11,831 bases of DNA from an uncultured Collinsella sp. (lineage in GTDB: Bacteria > Actinomycetota > Coriobacteriia > Coriobacteriales > Coriobacteriaceae): contig CABSMB010000019.1 in the NCBI GenBank assembly GCA_902478705.1, positions 1 to 11,831 of the forward strand. The letters are read 5' to 3'. Every line of letters begins with the position of its first letter. Positions within the stretch are counted from its first letter, which is position 1. Position numbers and translations under genes: made by a program. Below, in pieces: positions 6,519-11,831 of this stretch. A model generated the notes under the pieces. That model saw only the letters and a program-made list of their open reading frames with translations. It had not been told where the DNA came from and searched no databases.

Positions 6519-6746
6519 TGGGCAAAAAATGCCAAATATGAGTACTGTTGCTAGACTGATGACATTTACGGCCAAGAAGATAATGAACATAACCTATAGT
6601 ATGTTCATTAAAATTGGCTCCAATACACCTTAAACAAGTCAGGTTGGCTGCTTTAGGGGGTTGTAGGGGTTGCTCGGACGTCATTTTGGGTGGTTTTGCC
6701 TGCTACTAAAATGGTAACAGTACTCATATTTGCCCTTTTTTGCCCA
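6519..6746. mobile_element. MITE-like 228-bp element with 33-bp imperfect terminal inverted repeats
   Basis: The left arm (6519-6551) starts TGGGCAAAAAA and contains AAATATGAGTACTGTT. The reverse complement of the right arm (to 6746) starts identically and contains the same 16-base core. By eye about 30 of 33 positions agree, and similarity stops sharply outside the TGGGC ends. The interior is AT-rich, unlike the flanking genes, and has no plausible gene. It holds an 11-bp perfect palindrome (6581-6610) and a smaller ATTGGctCCAAT one (6613-6624). No clear target-site duplication is seen. It sits between two convergent genes, where an insertion would be tolerated. Alternatives are an invertible DNA segment or a long-hairpin RNA. 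No recombinase or transposase lies in the window. Confidence 0.6.
6581..6610. repeat. Perfect 11-bp inverted repeat inside the MITE-like element
   Basis: TAATGAACATA (6581-6591) is the exact reverse complement of TATGTTCATTA (6600-6610), with an 8-base spacer ACCTATAG. It could be a protein binding site or a hairpin. No good promoter spacing is found around it. Confidence 0.6.
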
Positions 6747-6918
6747 CAGACCTTTGAGGTTGCGGCGAAAAGGGCTTGTTTTGATTGTTTGGGGCAGGCG
6801 CGAGGCGCGGAAACGATGCCTGGAGCGGCGGAGCGGCTTGAAATTCATCTCTAGAGGTCTTCATTGGCTGCGCCAGAAGTGCCTCAAGGTGCCGGTGCAA
6901 AAGGAGCGTCCCTAACTG
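6747..6918. other. Non-coding stretch between the inverted-repeat element and the acyltransferase terminator
   Basis: Short open frames exist on both strands, for example 6730-6915 on the plus strand. They give Arg/Pro-rich or basic sequences with no motif, ribosome site or promoter, so I see no gene here. It may be decayed sequence. Confidence 0.4.
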
Positions 6919-6956
6919 CCGCAGGGGGCGTCGGCCACGGCCGACGCCCCCTGCGG
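6919..6956 (-). terminator. Perfect GC-rich hairpin, likely 3' end of the acyltransferase transcript
   Basis: CCGCAGGGGGCGTCGGCC (6919-6936) is perfectly complementary to GGCCGACGCCCCCTGCGG (6939-6956), giving 17-18 bp with a minimal loop. It lies 23 bases beyond the minus-strand stop codon. Neither side has an adjacent T-run, and on the minus strand only CTCCTTTTG follows some way off. It may act as a weak or factor-helped terminator, or protect the mRNA end. It could also block plus-strand read-through. Confidence 0.6.
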
Positions 6957-6979
6957 GTGGAAGCAGATTTGGCCGCGTG

Positions 6980-9196
6980 TTACTTGTCGGTGCCCAGCTT
7001 GTGTGGTTTGTAGGCGAGGGCATTGACGAGTGCGTCGGCGGCGGATTTGACGGCTGCCGGCTGCGGATCGTTGACGTGGTCCTCGGGGTGCACGGGCAGG
7101 TCTTTCTTGACCGCATCGTGGATCAGGTTGAGGTATTCGGTCACGCCGGTGGTCGACAGGTGCGTGCCGTCGCCGTCGAACAGGTCGTTGCGGTTGGCGC
7201 TGTACCCGTACCAGTCGACAACGCGTACATTCTTGTAGCGCGTGGCGGCGTTGGCGATGGCCTGGTTCGTGGACCCGACCCACGGCTGCGGGCTACGCGT
7301 GTTTACAAACACGACAATGCGCTGCTCGCCGGCGTCGGCCATGATCGCGTCGACCTGGGCGTCCGTTACCAAACCGTTGGTGCCCAGGGCAAAGACCACG
7401 ATCTTGCCGGCAAGGTTCTGCTGGATATAGCCCTCAAATGTCGCGCGGCCAGCATCAAACTGGCGGCCCTTTTCGGCATCGATATGGCTGTGCGGGAACA
7501 CGCCGTCAAAGGAATCAACGGCGCGCAGCGACACGGAGTCACCGATCATCAACAGGTCGTAGGAGCCATCGGGGAAGCCGTCGTTGTCCTTGTCGGTGTC
7601 GTCGGCCGCCTGCTGGTCGGTGGGCGCGGTGTTTTTGGCTTCCTTGTTCAGAACTTCGGCGCCCTCGCCGCTCAGCGCAGACGTCTCGGGCACAAAAATC
7701 AGGCCGCCCAGTGCAACGACCAACACGACAGCGCAGGCCGCGCAGACAGGGACGTGCGCGCGAGCCCAGTTGGCGGGCGTGGTGGTGCCATCGCGGAATT
7801 CGGCGACGGTGCGGCCGAAGGCGCCCTTCCTAAACGGCGTTTCGATAAAGCGATAGGAGCACTCGGCTACGGCGACCACCAGCAGCACCTGCAAAATGTA
7901 CTGCCACCAGGGCGTATCGTTGATGTTGGCGACCGGGTTCATGAGCAACAGCAGCGGATAGTGCCACAGGTAGATGCTGTACGAGCGCTTGCCGACCCAC
8001 ACGAGCGGCTCGGCTGACAGCGCGCGGGCAACCATTCCCTGGGGCTGCACGCATGCCGCAATAACCATGAGCGTGAGGATGGAGCATAACAGCGTGCCGC
8101 CGCGATACTGGAACGCGGTGTAGCCGTTGGTGAGCGCGACCATGGCGGCAAGGCCAACCAGACCCACGACGCCCAACACATCGATAGATGCGGGCGAGGA
8201 CCAAAAGCGCACGAGGGCGCTCGGCTGTGCCGGAGCGGTCTCGGCTGCTTCGCCGGCCTTCTCGCCAGACTTGCCCTCGGCGTTCTTGCCGTGCTTGGCG
8301 GCGCCAGCCAGGCGATTGAGCCCCAAACGATGAGCGAGACGCACTGGCGCCAGGTCGCGATCGGGGATAAAGGCCATCCAGGCACCCAGCAGTAGCGAGA
8401 ACACGCGGGTGTCGGTGCCGTAGTACACGCGGCTGGGGTCGGCGGCAGGGTTGTAAAGCGCCATCATGGCGAGGGCAGATGCCGCGGCAAGGCCCAGAAC
8501 CACGCGGCGCGTGTTGGGCTTGCTCACATGCATGGATACCATGGCAAACAGCAGTGGCGGCCAAATCAGGTAGAACTGTTCCTCGATGGCAAGCGACCAA
8601 AAGTGCGTGAGCGGCGAGGGGTCGCCCAGGGCATTGAAGTACGAGACGTTTTGGGCAATCTGCCACCAGTTGTTGAAGAACAGCAGCGACGGCAAGATGT
8701 CGGGGCGCATCTTGGTGAGCATCACGTGGTTAAAGATGGTGCACAGCGCGCAGGTCACGAACACTACCGTTACCACGGCGGGGACCAGGCGACGGATGCG
8801 GCGAATCCAGAAGCTCTTAAGGTCGATGCGGCCGGTCTTAGCGACTTCGTTGAGCAACAAGCGCGTGATCAGATAGCCCGAAAGTACAAAGAAGATCGTG
8901 ACGCCGAGCAGGCCGCCCTGAGCCCACGTGAGGTTGAGGTGATAGAGCACCACCGCGACGACGGCGAGCGTACGCAGACCGTCGAGGGCGGGAATGTAGC
9001 GGGACTTGGGACGAGCGGGCGCCTGTTCTTTTGCGGCGCTGTTGGTGCGGGCGTTCTTGTTGGTGGGCGTTCGATGCGGGACCGGGCCGCGTCGCGACTC
9101 GCCGGTGCGGCGGTCGGCGCGCGGGCGTTCGTGCGGCGCCTGGTTATCGGGCGCGCGGCGCGGTCCGCGTGGGCTCGATGGTGGGAATTGTTCCAT
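6980..9196 (-). CDS. OatA-like acyltransferase-3/SGNH O-acetyltransferase
   Basis: 738 residues, minus strand. Order: a disordered Arg/Pro-rich cytoplasmic N-terminus (1-65); an acyltransferase-3 membrane domain (about 66-505); a short linker; and an extracellular SGNH domain (about 540-735). The AT3 part shows RYIPALDGLRTLAVVAVVLY, the conserved His86, FFVLSGYLIT, the RRIRR block (132-136), SLAIEEQFYLIWP and SYSIYLWHYP. The SGNH part has GDS (Ser554), GTN (605-607) and DGTH (Asp676, His679), so the Ser-Asp-His triad is intact. Such proteins pass acetyl groups across the membrane and attach them to peptidoglycan (as OatA does) or other surface glycans. A Lys/Glu/Ala-rich loop of about 45 residues (285-328) interrupts the AT3 domain. 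The start ATG at 9196 has only a weak GGATG ribosome site. The gene stands alone and diverges from the ribokinase gene. The exact acceptor cannot be told. Confidence 0.9.
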   Translation of the reverse strand: MEQFPPSSPRGPRRAPDNQAPHERPRADRRTGESRRGPVPHRTPTNKNARTNSAAKEQAPARPKSRYIPALDGLRTLAVVAVVLYHLNLTWAQGGLLGVTIFFVLSGYLITRLLLNEVAKTGRIDLKSFWIRRIRRLVPAVVTVVFVTCALCTIFNHVMLTKMRPDILPSLLFFNNWWQIAQNVSYFNALGDPSPLTHFWSLAIEEQFYLIWPPLLFAMVSMHVSKPNTRRVVLGLAAASALAMMALYNPAADPSRVYYGTDTRVFSLLLGAWMAFIPDRDLAPVRLAHRLGLNRLAGAAKHGKNAEGKSGEKAGEAAETAPAQPSALVRFWSSPASIDVLGVVGLVGLAAMVALTNGYTAFQYRGGTLLCSILTLMVIAACVQPQGMVARALSAEPLVWVGKRSYSIYLWHYPLLLLMNPVANINDTPWWQYILQVLLVVAVAECSYRFIETPFRKGAFGRTVAEFRDGTTTPANWARAHVPVCAACAVVLVVALGGLIFVPETSALSGEGAEVLNKEAKNTAPTDQQAADDTDKDNDGFPDGSYDLLMIGDSVSLRAVDSFDGVFPHSHIDAEKGRQFDAGRATFEGYIQQNLAGKIVVFALGTNGLVTDAQVDAIMADAGEQRIVVFVNTRSPQPWVGSTNQAIANAATRYKNVRVVDWYGYSANRNDLFDGDGTHLSTTGVTEYLNLIHDAVKKDLPVHPEDHVNDPQPAAVKSAADALVNALAYKPHKLGTDK

Positions 9197-9289
9197 ACAA
9201 CATCATCCAATGACGAGAATAATCAGCACATATTCATTGTAGCTGCCTGCTCCTGTGAATGCTTGCTGCTGGCGCAACCTCAAGGGCGT

Positions 9290-9319
9290 GTTCACATCAA
9301 AGTGAACTAAAGTTATAGA
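9290..9319 (+). promoter_or_regulatory. Promoter with overlapping palindromic operator for ribokinase/nucleoside hydrolase
   Basis: TTCACA (-35, 9291-9296, 5 of 6) and TATAGA (-10, 9314-9319) are exactly 17 bases apart. The palindrome GTTCACATCAAAGTGAAC (9290-9307, 6-bp perfect arms, 6-base centre) covers the -35 and much of the spacer. That position suits repression by a dimeric regulator, perhaps one responding to ribose or nucleosides. No regulator gene is in the window. A short hairpin, GTGCG/CGCAC (9321-9334), follows in the leader. Confidence 0.6.
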
Positions 9320-9382
9320 GGTGCGAGGGCGCACGATCGACGGCCGACGGTGGGCATAAGGCCCGCAGATGAGGAGGTTCCC

Positions 9383-10345
9383 ATGGCAGATCGCGGCATC
9401 GTTGCGGTGTTCGGCAGCATGAACATGGACCTTTCGGTGGCGTGCGAGCGCATGCCGCGCGCGGGTGAGACCGTCGGTGGCAGCGGTTTTATCACCAACG
9501 CCGGTGGCAAGGGCGCTAACCAGGCCGTCGCCGCCGCGCGCATGGGTGCGCGCACGTGCATGATTGGCGCGGTCGGCCGCGACGCGTTCGGTGCATCGCT
9601 CGTGGCGGGGCTCCAAGATGCTGGCGTGGACTGTGACTTTGTGGCGCGGCGCGACGACGTGGAGACGGGCACGGCGACCATCATTCGCTGCGAGGGCGAC
9701 AACCGCATCGTGCTGTCGCCGGGCGCCAACCATGCACTCGCGGGCGAGGACGTTGCCTGCGCGCTGGGGCGTCTGGTGGCCGATGGGCTCGACGGAGACG
9801 CCAGCGATATTGCCCCGGCTGCCGGAAGCGTCTTTATCGCCCAGGGCGAATGTGACCTTGCAGCGACTGCCGAGGCGCTTTTCTGCGCTCACGAGCTGGG
9901 GTTCTATACGGTCTTTAATCCAGCGCCTGCCTGTGAGTTGCCTGCGGAGGCCTGGCCTGCGGTCGACTTGGTCTGCCCCAACGAGACTGAGTGCCAGGTT
10001 CTGACGGGTATCCTGCCCAAGGACGATGAGAGCTGCGCCGCGGCGCTCAATGCCCTGCTCGCCAAGGGTGCTGGAGCTGCGGTCATCACGTTGGGCGGCG
10101 CCGGCTCGGTTACGCTCGGCGATGGCGGTGATCTGCTGCGCATGCCGGCACTTTCGAGCACGGTAGTCGATACCACGGCCGCCGGCGATACGTTTATTGG
10201 CGCGTTGGCAGCGGCTCGCCTAGAGGGCTTGCCGCTCTTTGAGTGCATGGCGGCGGGGGCACGCGCCTCGGCGGTGACGGTGTCGCGCTTGGGCGCGCAA
10301 CAGTCGATTCCCACGCGCGCCGAAGTTGAACATTGGTTTGGTTAA
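9383..10345 (+). CDS. rbsK: Ribokinase (PfkB family)
   Basis: 320 residues, the usual ribokinase length. It phosphorylates D-ribose to ribose 5-phosphate with ATP in the cytoplasm. The PfkB sugar-binding signature is present: GSMNMDL (11-17), GGKGANQAVAAARMG (41-55) and GAVGRDAFG (62-70). So are the NETE block (200-203) and the nucleotide and catalytic signature DTTAAGDTF (263-271), with Asp269 the expected base. ATG 9383 is chosen because GAGGAGG (9371-9377) sits five bases upstream. An in-frame ATG at 9350 has no such site. The next gene starts 30 bases after the stop, so the two are one operon. Beside a nucleoside hydrolase, the likely substrate is ribose freed from nucleosides rather than imported ribose. 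Other PfkB sugars cannot be fully excluded. Confidence 0.9.
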   Translation: MADRGIVAVFGSMNMDLSVACERMPRAGETVGGSGFITNAGGKGANQAVAAARMGARTCMIGAVGRDAFGASLVAGLQDAGVDCDFVARRDDVETGTATIIRCEGDNRIVLSPGANHALAGEDVACALGRLVADGLDGDASDIAPAAGSVFIAQGECDLAATAEALFCAHELGFYTVFNPAPACELPAEAWPAVDLVCPNETECQVLTGILPKDDESCAAALNALLAKGAGAAVITLGGAGSVTLGDGGDLLRMPALSSTVVDTTAAGDTFIGALAAARLEGLPLFECMAAGARASAVTVSRLGAQQSIPTRAEVEHWFG

Positions 10346-10375
10346 ACGATAAAGACGGAGAAGCGGAGTAGAACA

Positions 10376-11350
10376 ATGGCAATCAAGAAGCTGATCCTTG
10401 ATCTGGATATGGGTGTGGACGATGCGATGGCGCTGGCCTATGCCATCGCGAGCCCCGAGGTGGAGCTCGTGGGCATCACCACGTGCTTTGGCAACGTGCG
10501 CGTCGAGCAATCGGCGCACAACTGCCTGGCGGTGCTCGACCTGTTGGGTCGTCCCGAGGTGCCGGTGTACCTGGGCGCCGATCGTCCCATTAAGGCGACT
10601 GAGCCCTATACACCGCCGGCGTCCACCACGCTCATCCATGGCAAAAACGGCATTGGCGGGGCGAGCGTGCCCGCGTCGCCGTATGAGCCGGTGGGGGCGA
10701 CGTCGGCCGACGGTAACGCGGCGGTCGATTATCTGATCGATGCCGCGCGCACCTATGGCCCCGATCTGATCTACGTGGCGACCGGTCCGCTCTCCAACCT
10801 GGCACTTGCCTTGGAGCGCGATGCGGCGGCGATGATGTCTATCGGTCGCGTGGTCGTGATGGGCGGCGCCCTGACCGTGCCCGGAAACGTGAGTGCGGGC
10901 GCCGAGGCCAACATGGCAAGCGATCCCGAGGCGGCCGATGCCGTGCTACGTTCGGGCCGCAAGCTCACTATGGTGGGTCTGGATGTGACGCATCGCGTGG
11001 TGCTCACGCGTCGCGACATTGCCGGCTGGACGGGTTCGGGCACCATGGCCGGTTGCGCGTTTGCGAGCATGGTGGAGCACTACATTGGCTCGTACGAGAT
11101 GAACGCCCCCTACCTGGGTGGCTGCGCGCTGCACGATCCGCTTGCCGTCGCTGTGGCGATTGACCCCACGCTCGTGGGCGCGCTCGGCTGCAACCTGCGC
11201 GTCGACCTGCTCGGCGAGTATCGTGGCCGCACCATTTGCGATGAACGCCGTGTGGCCGACCCCGACAAGAGCGCCCTTGTGGCCCTGACCGTTGATGCCC
11301 CGCGCTTCCTGGCAGAATTCAAGGCACGCATGGCCCACGTTCTGGGCTAA
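10376..11350 (+). CDS. Inosine-uridine preferring nucleoside hydrolase (IUNH/Rih family)
   Basis: 324 residues, typical length. It hydrolyses the N-glycosidic bond of ribonucleosides to base plus ribose. The Ca2+-site signature is DLDMGVDDAMAL (9-20), a slight variant of DTDPGxDD that keeps the Asp residues at 9, 11, 15 and 16. Further blocks are TTCFGN (35-40), ATGPLSNLAL (135-144), VMGGALTVPGNVS (161-173), a variant AEANMASDPEAA (177-188) where AEFN is usual, and HDPLAVA (253-259) with the metal-binding Asp254. GGAG at 10365-10368 lies 7 bases before the ATG. It is co-transcribed with ribokinase, which consumes the ribose product, so the pair is a nucleoside scavenging module. The base preference cannot be read from sequence, so I give no rihA/B/C symbol. 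Confidence 0.9.
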   Translation: MAIKKLILDLDMGVDDAMALAYAIASPEVELVGITTCFGNVRVEQSAHNCLAVLDLLGRPEVPVYLGADRPIKATEPYTPPASTTLIHGKNGIGGASVPASPYEPVGATSADGNAAVDYLIDAARTYGPDLIYVATGPLSNLALALERDAAAMMSIGRVVVMGGALTVPGNVSAGAEANMASDPEAADAVLRSGRKLTMVGLDVTHRVVLTRRDIAGWTGSGTMAGCAFASMVEHYIGSYEMNAPYLGGCALHDPLAVAVAIDPTLVGALGCNLRVDLLGEYRGRTICDERRVADPDKSALVALTVDAPRFLAEFKARMAHVLG

Positions 11351-11361
11351 GCAGTCTTTTT

Positions 11362-11415
11362 GGGACGGGGCTTTTTAGCTACTTCGGGAGCTAAAAGTTG
11401 CTAAAATCCCCGTCC
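11362..11415. repeat. Nested palindromic element with alternative folds
   Basis: Outer arms GGACGGGG (11363-11370) and CCCCGTCC (11408-11415) enclose an inner hairpin. In it TTTTAGCT (11373-11380) pairs with AGCTAAAA (11389-11396), capped by a C(TTCG)G tetraloop. A second copy of GCTAAAA (11400-11406) next to the right outer arm can compete for the same T-stretch and extend the outer stem. T-runs lie to the left and A-runs to the right, so it does not have the tail of a plain intrinsic terminator on either strand. It begins 11 bases after the hydrolase stop and could end or protect that mRNA, or be a REP-like repeat. Confidence 0.55.
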
Positions 11416-11455
11416 AAAATGAGCTGTCTCATTGCGTAATTTATAGAACTAGCTG

Positions 11456-11483
11456 CTGTAAACAGATTAAACTCCGTTTACAG
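11456..11483. promoter_or_regulatory. Operator-like inverted repeat upstream of the ROK kinase gene
   Basis: CTGTAAAC (11456-11463) and GTTTACAG (11476-11483) are perfect 8-bp arms around a 12-base AT-rich centre, in a low-GC intergenic stretch. The size and symmetry suit a dimeric repressor or activator. Promoter boxes around it are weak. TTTACA in the right arm resembles a -35, but no good -10 follows at 16-18 bases. Confidence 0.5.
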
Positions 11484-11552
11484 TCTAAAAGCGACCGTTA
11501 ACCAAATACTTGGCCTTGTCTGGAATTGTCTGTGTTTGCATAGACGGGATGG

Positions 11553-11580
11553 TCTGCCGATATTGACGTATCGGCGCAGA
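11553..11580 (+). promoter_or_regulatory. Hairpin or operator just before the ROK kinase ribosome site
   Basis: GCCGATA (11556-11562) and TATCGGC (11569-11575) are perfect arms around TTGACG. The stem can extend through TCTG/CAGA with a two-base bulge. It ends 3-4 bases before GGAGG (11584-11588), so as RNA it could limit ribosome access. As DNA it could be a second operator. Confidence 0.45.
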
Positions 11581-11592
11581 AGCGGAGGCAGC

Positions 11593-11831
11593 ATGAAAGA
11601 GTATTTTGGCATCGACGTAGGCGGTACGGCAGTTAAGTGGGCCGTGCTGGGCGAGGATTTTTCCATTCGCGAGCGCGGCAGCCTGCCGACCGATTTTGCT
11701 ACGGCAGACGAGGCGGTCGAGGCTCTGGCTGGTCTTGTCGAGCCGTATCGTGACCGCGTGTCCGCCGTGGGCGTGAGCGCGCCCGGCGGCATCTACGAGG
11801 ACGACGCGGACGGCACCATCCATCGCGGCGG
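11593..11831 (+). CDS. ROK-family sugar kinase, N-terminal part (3' end outside window)
   Basis: 79 residues are visible from ATG 11593, with GGAGG at 11584-11588 four bases before it. The protein opens with YFGIDVGGTAVKWAVL, the phosphate-1 ATP-binding motif (DxGGTxxK) of ROK proteins. This is followed by a typical beta-alpha stretch (AVEALAGLVE) and AVGVSAPGGIY, the second conserved block (GISxPG type). There is no DNA-binding helix-turn-helix ahead of it, so it is a kinase rather than a NagC/XylR-type ROK repressor. Substrate could be glucose, N-acetylglucosamine, N-acetylmannosamine or a beta-glucoside. The sugar-binding and zinc motifs lie beyond the window. The two palindromes upstream suggest regulated expression. 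Confidence 0.85.
   Translation, partial: MKEYFGIDVGGTAVKWAVLGEDFSIRERGSLPTDFATADEAVEALAGLVEPYRDRVSAVGVSAPGGIYEDDADGTIHRG

Noticed and set aside
6653..6696. G-quadruplex from the G-runs inside the inverted-repeat element
   Set aside because: There are four runs but one loop is about 18 bases and the last run is only GGGTGG, so stability would be poor.
6730..6915. Small 61-codon open frame beside the inverted-repeat element
   Set aside because: It starts inside the repeat arm, has no ribosome site and encodes a basic sequence without any motif.
9236..9241. TACAAT on the minus strand as a -10 box for the acyltransferase gene
   Set aside because: The best -35 match (TTCACA, 9254-9259 on the minus strand) leaves only a 12-base spacer, so I did not call a promoter.

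Overview
The window looks like chromosome of a high-GC Gram-positive gut actinobacterium of the class Coriobacteriia, most like Collinsella. This is inferred from strongly GC-biased third codon positions, clear GGAGG-type ribosome binding sites, and the gene families seen: an Nramp-related transporter of the kind described in Eggerthella, an OatA-like acyltransferase, and YtxH and PRC-barrel proteins. No rRNA, tRNA, CRISPR array, phage gene or transposase gene is visible.

Layout. (1) 1-237 is the acidic tail of an unidentified gene. (2) From a promoter with a perfect TATAAT, a small YtxH membrane protein and a PRC-barrel protein overlap at TAATG and end at a hairpin near 1540-1569. (3) 1591-2997 is a membrane-anchored NodB/CE4 polysaccharide deacetylase homologue that has lost most of its metal-binding and catalytic motifs. 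(4) After a 322-base gap with a foldable leader comes a two-gene metal unit. It holds an MgtE-like protein (PRC, MgtE_N and CBS domains, then an atypical 5-helix membrane part) and, 8 bases later, an Nramp-family transporter whose site residues (DAGG and APW instead of DPGN and MPH) point to Mg2+ rather than Mn2+/Fe2+. A strong terminator follows. (5) The convergent 6489-6979 gap carries a 228-bp AT-rich element with 33-bp imperfect inverted ends and no coding capacity. (6) 6980-9196, minus strand, is an OatA-type acyltransferase-3/SGNH protein. (7) Diverging from it, a promoter with an operator-like palindrome drives ribokinase and a nucleoside hydrolase, a ribonucleoside salvage pair. (8) After a nested palindromic element and two further palindromes, a ROK-family sugar kinase begins and runs off the window.

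How the genes fit together: genes 3320-6435 appear to form a Mg2+ uptake unit with an RNA leader, a cytosolic sensor module and a transporter. Genes 9383-11350 release ribose from nucleosides and phosphorylate it. The deacetylase homologue and the acyltransferase both point to cell-wall or surface-glycan work. The points most worth a second look are the inverted-repeat element, the leader with mutually exclusive folds before the Mg2+ genes, the divergent MgtE membrane domain and the apparently dead deacetylase.
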